A stretch of 64,000 bases of DNA from Mucilaginibacter sp. (GCF_025359345.1 NZ_JANYGQ010000022.1:124001-188000), one strand, 5' to 3'. Positions 32,017 to 41,336 are shown, numbered from the stretch's first letter. Notes: generated by a model not told the origin, from the letters alone. Numbers and translations: made by a program.

Positions 32017-35000
32017 GGTTTTACAATTTTGGGCTTTGTAAACTTCAAATTATCAAGCTTTTCAAGTGGGTTGTCCTTTATAGTTTGTTTAATTCTCGCG
32101 GCAATGTCTCTCATCATTTGCGCGGCTTCTTCTTTTGACATAGCAGCAACAGTTGTCCGCGATTCGGCTAGGGTTTCCTGTATCAATTTTTTCACCTCTT
32201 TAGTGTAGTTTGGATGGCTGGCATGTACTCCCTTTAACCCTTCTTCCGTCCTGCTGCTAAAACGCGACACCCATTTACCATTAACATCGCCGTTAAACTC
32301 AAAGCCTCCTTCCAGGGCTTTTTTCAGCAAATCGTCTTGCCCAATAACCTCAACCGGTATGATGTGATGCGCCTCAAAGCCCTTGCCGGGGCTGGCTTCT
32401 TTCAAACTGCGCCCGAGTTTGTCCCTGCCCCCTTTTGCATCGGCGGCCGCCTGGCCAAATTCTTTTGCAAACTCCACCGGGTCGAACGCCATCCTTTCCT
32501 GGATGATCTTTCTCGCCTCCTTTTGAATCGCCCGTTCTTCGGCTTTAAGTTCAGCCGCAGTAAGGGTTTTGCCGGCGGCAAGCCGCGCTTCAGCTCTCGC
32601 TTCGTAAAGACTATGCACTTTTGCGAACAAGTCGGCAGCCTGTTCTTTTGTTAATTTTTCCAGCCTTTTGGCCATTTTCACCCCATCAGCTGTCTTTCCA
32701 CCAATGCCGACAAGGATCCCCTCAACCTCCTTGCCTTCTTTTGACATAAATTTTCCTTCCTTGCCAACAATACCACCTGCTTTATTTTTTACTTCAACAA
32801 TGTCGCCGGTTGCCAGTAGCACCCAGGGGTTAACCTCGCCATACAAATAGAACCTGAATTTCTTCAGCTCGATCTTAAACTTCTTAAACCTGAATTTCTT
32901 CAATAGACCGGCCGACAGTTCCTCTAACGATTTGGCGCCGTCTTTCAGGCCGGTTTTAAGACCGCTCAGCACCAGTCGCCCGTTCTCCATAGCGGCTTTG
33001 GCGCCATCTTTGGCAATTGTGCCAAGTTTGGCTACGTTTTTAAGCTCTTTTGCGGCCAGGTTCCTGGCTGCCGATTTTCCAAACTGCATCAAGCCTTTCG
33101 CGCCACCCTCTTCGGCTGCTTTGATGCCCCCTTTTATGCCTTTTATCATTTCGCCGCCGCCAATCAGGTCGAAAATAAAGGCCATTATCAGTTTCACGAA
33201 GGTACGGGCGAGTGCCATTGCACCCTTCGCAATTTGCCCCTGCCATGCCGATACTACATACGTACCCAGGAATACTATGCCGTCCGCGATATCCTGTGCG
33301 GCAAACAGGGTGGCCAAAAGCTCCATTATCACCGGTATCGCCGCGGTAACAGCACCGCCGGTTACCACTTCGAGCACTATACCCGCAAGCAAGCCTGCAA
33401 TAAGCCCTGCTATTACCTTACCGCTATTTTTACCCCACCATGTTGATATGGCAGTTTTTATCTGCCCCAGCACATATTGACCACGCTCCCATGCGTTTTT
33501 AAATGGCCCTACCTTGCCTGCGTTATCCACTACCTGCTCAGCTGCGCCTTTAGCGGCATCTATGGTTCCGCTATCGGCGCCCTTCATCGCTTCGGCCTTA
33601 GCGGCGTCTGCCTGCGACGCGTCGGCGCGGGCATCGTCAAGGGCCGTTTCATTTCCTGGTGTTCCGCCAAATTCGGTTTCACCGTCACCTTTGGATTGCA
33701 ACTGTTCGGCAAGCGCCGGGTCGAGTTGCAGGTTTTCAACTACTTCGTTGTTCACTACATCGTCGGCGGTTAATGCCTCTTGTTCGGGTCCCGGCTCTTT
33801 CTTATCTTCTATTCCCAGCGCCTTTTTGCCGTATTCCAGGGTTTCAAAACCATTACCGATCTGGGTTTCGTCCTTGCTCTTATCGTAGCCTATCTCGTTT
33901 GGCAGCGGGTTGGTAATGTCCTGGCCGATCACCTCAACCGATACCTGCGACCAGAAATGATCAGGCGCCTGGCTTGCGGAGGTCACCAGGTTGGCAAGCC
34001 CCTGCAGAATCTTCATCAGCCCGACGGTTAAAAACTTTAGGGCATCTATTAGTAAATTGAACGCCTTCTGGTAAAGCGATAAAATAAAATCGAGCGCGGC
34101 ACCAAGTGCATCCAGCAGCGCGTTCACCGCCTTTTTTAAATCATCGGCCCATTTATTTACAGCGTCAACGCTGTAGTCAACAGCGTCGTCAATATAGCCG
34201 TTGATTTTCTTGGCAAGGTCCGGGAAGGCTGCGAAGGCAATATTTACAAATGTTTTCAGCATTTCACCAAATGCTTTTATCAGGCCTACTACTATATCGC
34301 GTATGGCATCGATTAGAATATCTACCGCCGCCTTAACTTTTTCTATTATAAACTTTACGGCCTTGCGCAGCTCATCGAATATAAAGTTGACTGCATCTTT
34401 GATACTATCCCAAACATCGCTTAAAAAGTCGCCGACGGCGCTAAAGAAGCCGCCGCTTTCCTGTTTTTCTTCCGCTTCCTTCTTTTTAGCCGCCGCTTTT
34501 TCATCAGCTTTAGCTTTTTGATCAGCTAAATCATCCTCGTTCTTTTTATATTCAGCTTCTATGTCATCGTTTGTCTTTTTTACTTTAGTATCTATTTCAC
34601 CACTCTTCGAATCACTTTCCTGCTTTACAGAATCATTGTAGTCTTTTGTTATTTTTTCATTTTCAGCCGTCCAGGTCTCACGTTGCGTACTTACTTCTTT
34701 TTTTGCCTTTGCCTGCTCCTTTTGTTGATTTCGTTTTGCGAGTTCTGTTTGCTCGTCAATTTGCCGCATCTTGTCCTTTTTCTCCTTGTCCTTGTCATCC
34801 TGCATTTTGGCAGCTGCCTCGTCATTTTTTTGTACCTGGGCAGCGGTTTCAACCTGCATTTTTGATAGGGCGCCGGTATTAAATGCTGCAGCAACTTCGG
34901 CCGATACCTCCGGTGGGTTAACAGCCTCGCCACTAACCCGGGCTGGCGGCGTTAACTTATTTCCGGGCTTAAGCTTTCCGGGTTTAAGGTCGGGGTAGAT

Positions 35001-36914
35001 GTTGTTTTCGCCGAAATCCTGTTTGGTAAGGGCATCGGCATTTGTTTGCTGTTGCGTTACAAGGGCTTCCTGCTCGGCGCTTTCCTTGTTAATTTCATTG
35101 GGGTCCGCATCATTGGTAAGGTCGGGTTTGCGTCTTGGCCCCAGCGAAGTGCTTATACTGTCATCAGTAGTGGGCAGCGATGCAATCGAATTGCTCAACG
35201 CCTTTTCAAAAACACCCCTGTCGTCAACCTGGGGCTGTGCCAAAGCCGGAGGGGTTTTTACAATCGGTTTTTGGGGTATTTTAATTTCCGGCGTGTCGGC
35301 TTTAGGCTTTTCACCACCAGCTTTTTTCGCTGCAGCAGCAGCTTTTTTTGCCGCAGCTTGTTCCATGGCTGCACGGGTGGCGATGGTCTTTTCGAGCGTA
35401 GGCAGGCCGGTCGGTTGGTCAATAACGGGCATATCTTTTTGCAGGTCGTCCTTCTCTTTACCGTGTATCTGGTTTACATCGGCATCGGCACTTTTCATCG
35501 AGCTAATGAAGTCCGTTGGCTGCTGGTGCTGTAATGATGCCAGGTAGGCTGTTGTGCTTGATGTGTCAGCCTTTGGCGTTTCAGCCCGCTTGTCTTTATC
35601 TTTTTCAACCGGCTTTACTTCCTTGCCCTTTTCACCGCCGGGTGCGCCTTTTGCAGCGCCACCACCTGGTGTTGCACCGGGGCTTTGTTTTGCCGATGGC
35701 GGAGCGCTCACAGCGCCCGCACCACCGGGGGCCGCTGTCGGAGCGGCCACAGCAGGTGTTGCCATTGCCGGGGCAACCTGTACTGCGGCTCCGCCGCCGA
35801 CACCGCCATTCGACATTTTGCGCTGCAACAGGCTTGGAGCAACACCATTTTGCTGTTGCAGTACATGTGTCAGCTCGTGCGCCAGCAGGCGTTTACCTTC
35901 GGCATTTTCCGGTGTAAACTGCCCGGTGTTAAAATAGATATCGCTGCCATGGGTAAATGCCCTGGCTTGTATGCCTTTGCTCATTTCGGCGGCCCGGCTG
36001 TCGGTATGCACCCGTACCGACGAGAAATCGGTTTGGAAAGCACTTTCCATAAACCTTTTTGTACCAACCGGCAAAGGCGCACCACCCGATTTAGAGCTGT
36101 TTAAAGATGACTGCCAGGAGCCTGCGGCCTGCGGTTCGGCGGCGGATTTGCCTGTCTCCCGCATAACCTGTTCTTCGTCGCCCTCATCGTTTTTTGCATT
36201 GGTATTAGGGTCTTCCTCCTTGCGCATAACGTCATCGTCGCCCCCATCGTCTTCGTCGGTATCTGCGGAGTCCTCCTCCTTACGCATTACTTCGCCGTCG
36301 TCATCTCCGTCATCCTCATTAGTATCTGCGGAGTCTTCTTCCTTGCGCATTACTTCGCCGTTTTCACCACCGTCATCTTCATCAGTATCTGCGGAGTCTT
36401 CTTCCTTGCGCATTACTTCACCGTTTTCGCTGCCGCCCTCTTCATCAGTGTCTGCGGCGCTTTCTTCTTTGCGCATTACCGCCTGTTCATCCGAATCATC
36501 AACAGCGGCATCCTCCTTACGCATCACCGGCGTTTTGTCCTTATCCTCATCCTCACATGCATCGCATTTACGCTGTACTACATCGCTGATATTGCCGGTT
36601 AAAACTTCGCCGGCCGATGGCTCGGCCATGCGCATTACCTTATCGGCCATGCTGTCGGCTTCCTGCTCGTATTTATCGCCGGGTTTATTTACGGTAAGCT
36701 TAGGTTGAACAACAGACTGCCGGCCCGGGTACAACGGCACAATACCAAAATTGTGGGTATATGGCGATGACTCCCGTGTCCTTTCAGCGGTTGCTTCCTC
36801 CGTATCGGCGGTTTGCTTAGCAGGCGGTTTGCTTTCAACACGCAGCGCAGTTCTTTTCGCTTGCCCCTCTGCAGTGGCCTTCGACGTTAACTTTGCTGTT
36901 GCGGTTAAACTCAT
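32013..36914 (-). CDS. Giant eCIS-core (DUF4157) cargo with C-terminal AHH nuclease
   Basis: A 1633-residue polymorphic toxin. Order: PKLTVNKPGDKYEQEAD (71-87), KCDACEDEDK (116-125), acidic MRKEE repeats (about 130-251), DUF4157 (about 275-355; HELTH at 346-350), a Pro/Ala-rich linker with KKAAAAAKKAG stretches, a long charged coiled-coil (about 620-800), an amphipathic/hydrophobic region (about 810-1300, with GLIAGLLAGIVLEVV), and at the end an AHH-type HNH/endonuclease VII domain (Ala1515-His1516-His1517 in FEAHHIIPVEVIG, further His in GVHASHPNY). The AHH tip would cut DNA. The coupled downstream gene is its probable immunity gene. Promoter-like TTTG and TATTTTG boxes lie at 36981-36978 and 36953-36947. 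Confidence 0.85.
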   Translation of the reverse strand: MSLTATAKLTSKATAEGQAKRTALRVESKPPAKQTADTEEATAERTRESSPYTHNFGIVPLYPGRQSVVQPKLTVNKPGDKYEQEADSMADKVMRMAEPSAGEVLTGNISDVVQRKCDACEDEDKDKTPVMRKEDAAVDDSDEQAVMRKEESAADTDEEGGSENGEVMRKEEDSADTDEDDGGENGEVMRKEEDSADTNEDDGDDDGEVMRKEEDSADTDEDDGGDDDVMRKEEDPNTNAKNDEGDEEQVMRETGKSAAEPQAAGSWQSSLNSSKSGGAPLPVGTKRFMESAFQTDFSSVRVHTDSRAAEMSKGIQARAFTHGSDIYFNTGQFTPENAEGKRLLAHELTHVLQQQNGVAPSLLQRKMSNGGVGGGAAVQVAPAMATPAVAAPTAAPGGAGAVSAPPSAKQSPGATPGGGAAKGAPGGEKGKEVKPVEKDKDKRAETPKADTSSTTAYLASLQHQQPTDFISSMKSADADVNQIHGKEKDDLQKDMPVIDQPTGLPTLEKTIATRAAMEQAAAKKAAAAAKKAGGEKPKADTPEIKIPQKPIVKTPPALAQPQVDDRGVFEKALSNSIASLPTTDDSISTSLGPRRKPDLTNDADPNEINKESAEQEALVTQQQTNADALTKQDFGENNIYPDLKPGKLKPGNKLTPPARVSGEAVNPPEVSAEVAAAFNTGALSKMQVETAAQVQKNDEAAAKMQDDKDKEKKDKMRQIDEQTELAKRNQQKEQAKAKKEVSTQRETWTAENEKITKDYNDSVKQESDSKSGEIDTKVKKTNDDIEAEYKKNEDDLADQKAKADEKAAAKKKEAEEKQESGGFFSAVGDFLSDVWDSIKDAVNFIFDELRKAVKFIIEKVKAAVDILIDAIRDIVVGLIKAFGEMLKTFVNIAFAAFPDLAKKINGYIDDAVDYSVDAVNKWADDLKKAVNALLDALGAALDFILSLYQKAFNLLIDALKFLTVGLMKILQGLANLVTSASQAPDHFWSQVSVEVIGQDITNPLPNEIGYDKSKDETQIGNGFETLEYGKKALGIEDKKEPGPEQEALTADDVVNNEVVENLQLDPALAEQLQSKGDGETEFGGTPGNETALDDARADASQADAAKAEAMKGADSGTIDAAKGAAEQVVDNAGKVGPFKNAWERGQYVLGQIKTAISTWWGKNSGKVIAGLIAGLLAGIVLEVVTGGAVTAAIPVIMELLATLFAAQDIADGIVFLGTYVVSAWQGQIAKGAMALARTFVKLIMAFIFDLIGGGEMIKGIKGGIKAAEEGGAKGLMQFGKSAARNLAAKELKNVAKLGTIAKDGAKAAMENGRLVLSGLKTGLKDGAKSLEELSAGLLKKFRFKKFKIELKKFRFYLYGEVNPWVLLATGDIVEVKNKAGGIVGKEGKFMSKEGKEVEGILVGIGGKTADGVKMAKRLEKLTKEQAADLFAKVHSLYEARAEARLAAGKTLTAAELKAEERAIQKEARKIIQERMAFDPVEFAKEFGQAAADAKGGRDKLGRSLKEASPGKGFEAHHIIPVEVIGQDDLLKKALEGGFEFNGDVNGKWVSRFSSRTEEGLKGVHASHPNYTKEVKKLIQETLAESRTTVAAMSKEEAAQMMRDIAARIKQTIKDNPLEKLDNLKFTKPKIVKP
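36161..36527 (-). repeat. MRKEE-type tandem repeats inside giant cargo gene
   Basis: About six imperfect repeats of roughly 20 codons each, unit VMRKEEDSADTDEDDGGENG, run through residues 130-251 of the giant cargo. At the DNA level the units are similar but not identical (the phrase TCTGCGGAGTCTTCTTCCTTGCGCAT and variants recurs). The coded stretch is extremely acidic and likely disordered, as an extended spacer after the N-terminal module. Confidence 0.8.
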
Positions 36915-37056
36915 TTTAGCGGTGATCTTTCAAAAAAAGTTGTGGTCAAAATACAATATTGTTTTTATGGCGATCAACAAATCAATATTAGTATGTCGAA
37001 GAAAAAATGTAGTATCCACTTTATCGCTTGCGATAGAAGTGGTGCAAAAGCTTAGC

Positions 37057-37670
37057 TTAAAGACGCGGGTTTACAAATATTAAATTCTCCGTATTTTGCA
37101 CAGCTAAGTGGTAGCCTTTGCAATACTTTTTAAACCGCCAGAGCAATTCAAGACTGCTGTTGTATTCAATACATAAAACCCGGCAGCCAACCGCCCTTAA
37201 GTCAATTTGTTTAAGTATGGTCCAGTCATTGCCCTCGGCGTCTATCGAAATAAAATGAAACATCGACCTTGATTCGTTGTAAAATGTGTCCCATTTACCA
37301 GTTCAATTTCGCATTCGGTAAACTCTACATGGGGCCAGCGTTTGGTCTCTTCAAAATCGGCGGTTGAAACAAGGCCTTTGTCGTTCCCATTCGAAACATG
37401 ATTGCCGCTTTCCCAAAACTTTACTTTTTCATCGCGGTCGCCAATACCATAGTTGTAGATATGAACATTGGGGTTTAAGCTATGGCGTAAAAACAAATCG
37501 GCGCATGTGCTTCCGGGCTCTACCAGGTGTGCATGCCAGCCGTTTTCAATCAACAGCTTCGAGTTACTCAGGTCGGTGCCATTATTGGCGCCAATTTCAA
37601 GCAGCGTGCCTTTAAAACCACCGAAATAATTTAAAACAAACTCATCTTCGTTGTTTTGCGAGTAGCCCAT
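37057..37670 (-). pseudogene. FkbM-family methyltransferase, frameshifted
   Basis: Two overlapping frames together give one FkbM-type SAM methyltransferase. The first (37242-37670) has YSQNNEDEFVLNYFGG and LLEIGANNGTDLSNSKLL, the SAM motif; the second (37057 to about 37300) has FHFISIDAEGNDWTILKQID, the FkbM motif that should follow. The reading frame change fits a single-base deletion between about 37290 and 37310; in the second frame the sequence before the join reads TFYNESRSMFHF. The start at 37670 has an AGGTAAAG ribosome site. The enzyme would O-methylate a sugar or glycolipid. It is the last gene of the glycosyltransferase island, and is likely inactive if the sequence is right. Confidence 0.8.
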
Positions 37671-37686
37671 ATTCTTTACCTGTATT

Positions 37687-38325
37687 TCACGATGCAATAT
37701 TTAACCCGAAATTGATTTTCTGCCGTTCGCTAAACAGGTTTAGGCCCTGGTCCCAGGTGTTCTCGTTCCTGGTATAAAGCGCGTCCCTGTCGGCCTTGCC
37801 AACGCTGTAATGTTTGTGCTCAAATAGCAATGCTGATATTATAACCCGGCCTAACATATGCCCAACGGCAGTTAGTTCGTTATCGCAAAACATATGTAAA
37901 TAATCGGGGTGATAGATGTAGCCGAAACGGTTGTAATAAGCCCTGTCCATTATTGGCAGGGTAATTAGTTCGGGTTGTATGCCGTCCTGGGTCTTCAGTA
38001 AAAAATCGGCTTTTCCTGCTACTTCCGCAAGCAACAGCGTATCCCAATGGGCAAAAGGATAAAAATCGTCAGAGATAACGATAAGCAAATCGCCCGTTGC
38101 TATTTTGGCGGCGTTGTTTATGGCGTCGATAGCCGAACGGTTGGCATTTGAAGAAAACATAACCTGTTGCGGAAACAGTTCGAGGTAGCTTATCCTGCTT
38201 TCGTCATCATCATCCAACGACAGGATGTATTCAACCTCGTTATCGGCACTGTCAATCCAAAGCAACGCGGTTTCACAGGCCTGTTGCGCACGATTGCGGC
38301 TGGGATGAATTAAACTGATTTTCAT
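37687..38325 (-). CDS. GT-A type glycosyltransferase-like protein
   Basis: A 212-residue protein with a nucleotide-sugar glycosyltransferase fold of the GT2 type: MKISLIHPSRNRAQQA at the start (nucleotide loop), then VEYILSLDDDD at about 32-42 and IATGDLLIVISDDFYPF (the DDxD-like metal motif) at about 75-91. It is short compared with typical GT2 enzymes (about 300), so it may be a compact or partial catalytic domain. It is one of five consecutive minus-strand genes of the island 37057-43544 embedded in the eCIS locus, 17 bases from the frameshifted methyltransferase gene. Confidence 0.75.
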   Translation of the reverse strand: MKISLIHPSRNRAQQACETALLWIDSADNEVEYILSLDDDDESRISYLELFPQQVMFSSNANRSAIDAINNAAKIATGDLLIVISDDFYPFAHWDTLLLAEVAGKADFLLKTQDGIQPELITLPIMDRAYYNRFGYIYHPDYLHMFCDNELTAVGHMLGRVIISALLFEHKHYSVGKADRDALYTRNENTWDQGLNLFSERQKINFGLNIAS

Positions 38326-38355
38326 AAAATCCGGAGTCGGATTAGTTTAAGGGGA

Positions 38356-39033
38356 CTATTTTACCCGCAACCCATTCACCGGGTTATGCAAGTGGTCGCA
38401 TTTTATCTGATGCTCGTTCCACAGGCTGAAAGCGCTGCCAGCATCAAAGCTCATAAACGCATCGGGGAAGTGTCCAAGATTTTGCGGATCGTACCTGAAA
38501 GGGAACTTTTCAATCAGTACCCTCTTGTACACGCTACAGCCAGACAAGCAATGACCGGTTGGCTCCAGGCTGGTAACGGTGCTGTCAAAATCATAATTAT
38601 GGAAGCCGTGATAATATAACCCGCCAACTATCCCCCAATTTGGGTTTTGCGCATCGAGCCTCGATATTCCGTTTTCAAATCTGCTCAACAAATCGGCTGG
38701 CGAGCAAACATCCGTTTCGATGATCAAAAAATAAGGCAGGGTGGTTTGGGAAAGGTAAATGTCGCGAAGGAAATTAACCGAGTCGCATACATTGCGCTGA
38801 AACTGGCTCACTTTCGGTTCCTCCGAAACTTCAAGGTGATAAACGCGGAAGTTGTAATAGCCCCGTTCCTTAAAACTGGTTTGCAGCTTGTTAAAATAGC
38901 TATCGCCAATAGTATTGTCTACCACAAACACAGGCTGCCCCGCGGATACTTCAAATAAATTACTAAAAAATACGTCATCACAGTAATCCTTCACCTCGTT
39001 GGTATAAATTGCTATGAAATATTTAGGCTCCAT
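38356..39033 (-). CDS. Putative glycosyltransferase
   Basis: A 225-residue soluble protein. The sequence has YFLIIETDV at about 105-113, with an acidic pair in the place of a GT-A DxD motif, and a C-terminal GHFPDAFMSFDAGSAF block. I cannot name the family; the fold is probably GT-A-like. The ATG at 39033 is chosen; a TTG at 39048 would put the start inside the short gap to the upstream gene. It lies 18 bases after the stop of the preceding glycosyltransferase gene and belongs to the island embedded in the eCIS locus. Confidence 0.6.
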   Translation of the reverse strand: MEPKYFIAIYTNEVKDYCDDVFFSNLFEVSAGQPVFVVDNTIGDSYFNKLQTSFKERGYYNFRVYHLEVSEEPKVSQFQRNVCDSVNFLRDIYLSQTTLPYFLIIETDVCSPADLLSRFENGISRLDAQNPNWGIVGGLYYHGFHNYDFDSTVTSLEPTGHCLSGCSVYKRVLIEKFPFRYDPQNLGHFPDAFMSFDAGSAFSLWNEHQIKCDHLHNPVNGLRVK

Positions 39034-39050
39034 GTTATGCTGTATCAAAT

Positions 39051-39737
39051 TTAAACCGTTTGCTTATCCTGTTCATTTAGCCACTCAAAATATCCATTCC
39101 TGAAATTCGACTGGGTATTGGCGTGCTCAATAAAATACAACTCTTCTTCATTCAGATCGCTATAGAGCAGGTACCAGGGCAGGTGCCTTGCCGTAAAGTC
39201 GCCGGCTATACGTAGCGCATTAAAATCAGGATGTTCGGGTTTACGCATCAGGCAAAAAGTGGTGTCTACCATCGCTTTATAAACGTCTTTTTCCAGCTGG
39301 TTTATCCAGAATTGTTTTTCCCAGTTGATGGAGCCGGTAAAACAGTTTTTATAACACTCCTCCGGCACATCGTCAATCCTTAAAGCAAGACCAATCTTTT
39401 TTTCGTCGTATTTTAACAGCGTCGATTTCATCACCTCCAAAAAGTTATCTGGCATCAACGGGTTTAGCTCCAGGTCAGAATCTGAATAGACGATGTATTC
39501 GCTATCGATACTATTCAAAAACCCGCTGTCAAATAAACATCCGGCACCGTAGTTATCTTTAAACCTTACCACATCGTTAACCGGCAAAGTGTTGTACCAA
39601 TCCAAAAGTGACGGATAGGTTGAATTATTATCCAATATAACCACATTGTTAAATTCCCGCTGTTTTAAAAACCCGTACATATTGTGGGTTGAGGTGAGGC
39701 GGTTAAAATTATTTAGGATGATGGGCGTATCCTTCAT
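39051..39737 (-). CDS. Family 2-like glycosyltransferase
   Basis: A 228-residue GT-A protein: start MKDTPIILNNFNRLTS is the typical beta1-loop for nucleotide-sugar binding, NVVILDNNSTYPSLLDWY the following strand-helix, YIVYSDSDLELNPLMP the DxD-containing motif at about 80-95 (DSDLE, for metal and UDP-sugar), and FTARHLPWYL later. It would transfer a sugar to an unknown acceptor. Close to the gene upstream (27 bases) and downstream; part of the island. Confidence 0.8.
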   Translation of the reverse strand: MKDTPIILNNFNRLTSTHNMYGFLKQREFNNVVILDNNSTYPSLLDWYNTLPVNDVVRFKDNYGAGCLFDSGFLNSIDSEYIVYSDSDLELNPLMPDNFLEVMKSTLLKYDEKKIGLALRIDDVPEECYKNCFTGSINWEKQFWINQLEKDVYKAMVDTTFCLMRKPEHPDFNALRIAGDFTARHLPWYLLYSDLNEEELYFIEHANTQSNFRNGYFEWLNEQDKQTV

Positions 39738-39763
39738 TTAAAAATCAGGGTTATTATGACTCT

Positions 39764-40996
39764 CTAATTTTGATTATTCCAGTAAGCATGGTTGCAGAAA
39801 TCTACATTTTTACAATACAGCGAGAGCACTTTTGGCTGATCCCGATACGAGCCTATCCAGAATTCGCAGCCCAGTCGTTTGTTATTAAAAGCATCCCATA
39901 GCTGGAAGCGCGGGTTGTCATAATACTGCCTGAAGTCAGCAAGTTTTCTGATGTGCCGGGTTGAAGCATACCAAAAATTGCCGCAAAAGTGCGGCACGGG
40001 CTGCATCTCGCGCCAGTTAACACCGATGATATCGTATTCAGGCAATTGCGCCACGCATATTTCCCAGTTGTCAACCAATTCGCGCATCATCAGGCGGCGC
40101 CATTTAGCCTTAGTGGAATCGCCCGGATTGCTCACTCCTTTGCTGTGCAGGTACAATACAAAGCCCTCGTTTTTACGGGCAAAATCCTCAATGGCCAGCA
40201 TAGCGGGCCTCTCAAAATTGGTGAATTCAGTATCATGGAAAATAACATTTATATCCATGTCAAGCTCACCGGCTTTAAAGTATACCCATAGCAAGTCATC
40301 ATCGTTGCCCAATAATGTGAGGTTAATATCGTTAAAGCCGTTCGATCGCAACTGCTGCATTGCTTCAGTGAACACCTGTTTCCAGTTATGCATGCAAGCC
40401 ACGTGAAAAAACACTTTTACAAAAGCCCGCATGTATTGAGCAACAGATACCTTGTAGGCCTGCAGCAGCGGGAAATGGTCTTCATAAGTCAGTTTTTCCG
40501 GCAGTTGCAGTGATTTTGGGTGTTGCTTTTGCGAGGTATCTATAATGGCGCAGCCCCAGTCCATGTCGACCAGGGTGCATTTATATTCAAGGGTATTAAA
40601 AAACCGAAGCGCAGCTTTCCAAACCGTACCATTCCAGTTCTCACCTTCGCTAAATTCAGTCGCCTCGCGCTGGTGCCAGGCATCGGGCGGGTCGCAATCG
40701 TGAATAACAATTACCCCGCCCGGTGAAACGCAGGCCAGTGCATTATTTATTTCTTTAAGCACCTGCTCCTCCTCGTGGTCGCCATCGATAAAAATGATAT
40801 CAAATTTCTCGTTGTTACGGTGAAAGAAATTATCAGGACTACCATGGAAAGTTGCGCCGGGATAAGGCCCCACGCCTACCTTATAATCGCAGCAAATTTT
40901 ATCAAAATGAAAGTGCCGCTCTTTAAAGCCAATTTCCAGGTATTTGCGGCCCTTGCGCAGGCTTAAAAGCTGGTTAATTAACTGTGTTTTGTTCAT
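39764..40996 (-). CDS. Two-domain protein: SAM methyltransferase plus unknown sugar-modifying domain
   Basis: A 410-residue protein. The N-terminal half (about 1-170) is a class I methyltransferase fold: YLEIGFKERHFHF (SAM loop, about 19-31), FDIIFIDGDHEEEQVLKE (acidic loop then DGDH, typical of Methyltransf_24) and GGVIVIHDCDP. The C-terminal half (about 190-410) has ILHDTEFTNFERPAMLAIED-like and VLYLHSKGVSNPGDSTKAKWRR segments, which resemble DUF/GT-related domains of Bacteroidota glycan loci (the HSKG motif is found in glycosyltransferase family proteins). It probably modifies and extends the same glycan as the neighbouring GT genes; that is inference. Confidence 0.72.
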   Translation of the reverse strand: MNKTQLINQLLSLRKGRKYLEIGFKERHFHFDKICCDYKVGVGPYPGATFHGSPDNFFHRNNEKFDIIFIDGDHEEEQVLKEINNALACVSPGGVIVIHDCDPPDAWHQREATEFSEGENWNGTVWKAALRFFNTLEYKCTLVDMDWGCAIIDTSQKQHPKSLQLPEKLTYEDHFPLLQAYKVSVAQYMRAFVKVFFHVACMHNWKQVFTEAMQQLRSNGFNDINLTLLGNDDDLLWVYFKAGELDMDINVIFHDTEFTNFERPAMLAIEDFARKNEGFVLYLHSKGVSNPGDSTKAKWRRLMMRELVDNWEICVAQLPEYDIIGVNWREMQPVPHFCGNFWYASTRHIRKLADFRQYYDNPRFQLWDAFNNKRLGCEFWIGSYRDQPKVLSLYCKNVDFCNHAYWNNQN

Positions 40997-41336
40997 AAAA
41001 ATAATTGTATAGCGCTTTCGTAGAATGTGCGCGCCTTATTGCAAGAAATTATTATTCATTTGTTTCAAGCGCCGTCGGCACGACCCTTATTGTAGCCCCG
41101 GATTTCAATCCGGGGTAGGGCAACGAACCAAAATAGGAGTGCCATTGGCACGGCCCATATTTGGGAAAAACATGGGTTAACGATTCGTTCAAAAATTCGA
41201 GCATTAAACATATGCACCGAACCTACGGTTCTCTATTCGGTTTTGTTTTATTTTCCACGGGTTAAAACCCGTGGCTACAATATTAGCCGAGGCTACGCCT
41301 CTTGTTTTGTTCCAAAATGTTCGGAACCGTACAAAA
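40997..41336. other. Intergenic gap filled with palindromic repeats
   Basis: 340 bases without a gene between two GT-island genes. It contains the repeat cluster at 41096-41301 and nothing else I recognise. Confidence 0.5.
41096..41301. repeat. Cluster of REP-like palindromes
   Basis: Three short hairpins: CCCCGGAT-TTCA-ATCCGGGG at 41096-41115, CCACGGGTT-AA-AACCCGTGG at 41255-41274 and GAGGC-TAC-GCCTC at 41289-41301. The phrases TGTAGCCCCGGATT and CGTGGCTACAATATTAGCC are dispersed repetitive phrases that recur in many Bacteroidota intergenic regions. They may be mobilised REP/BIME-like elements. Confidence 0.7.

Noticed and set aside
35971..36708. 245-codon plus-strand frame rich in Ser opposite the giant cargo
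   Set aside because: It is the mirror of the acidic MRKEE repeats (Glu/Asp codons read in reverse give Ser/Leu); no start context.
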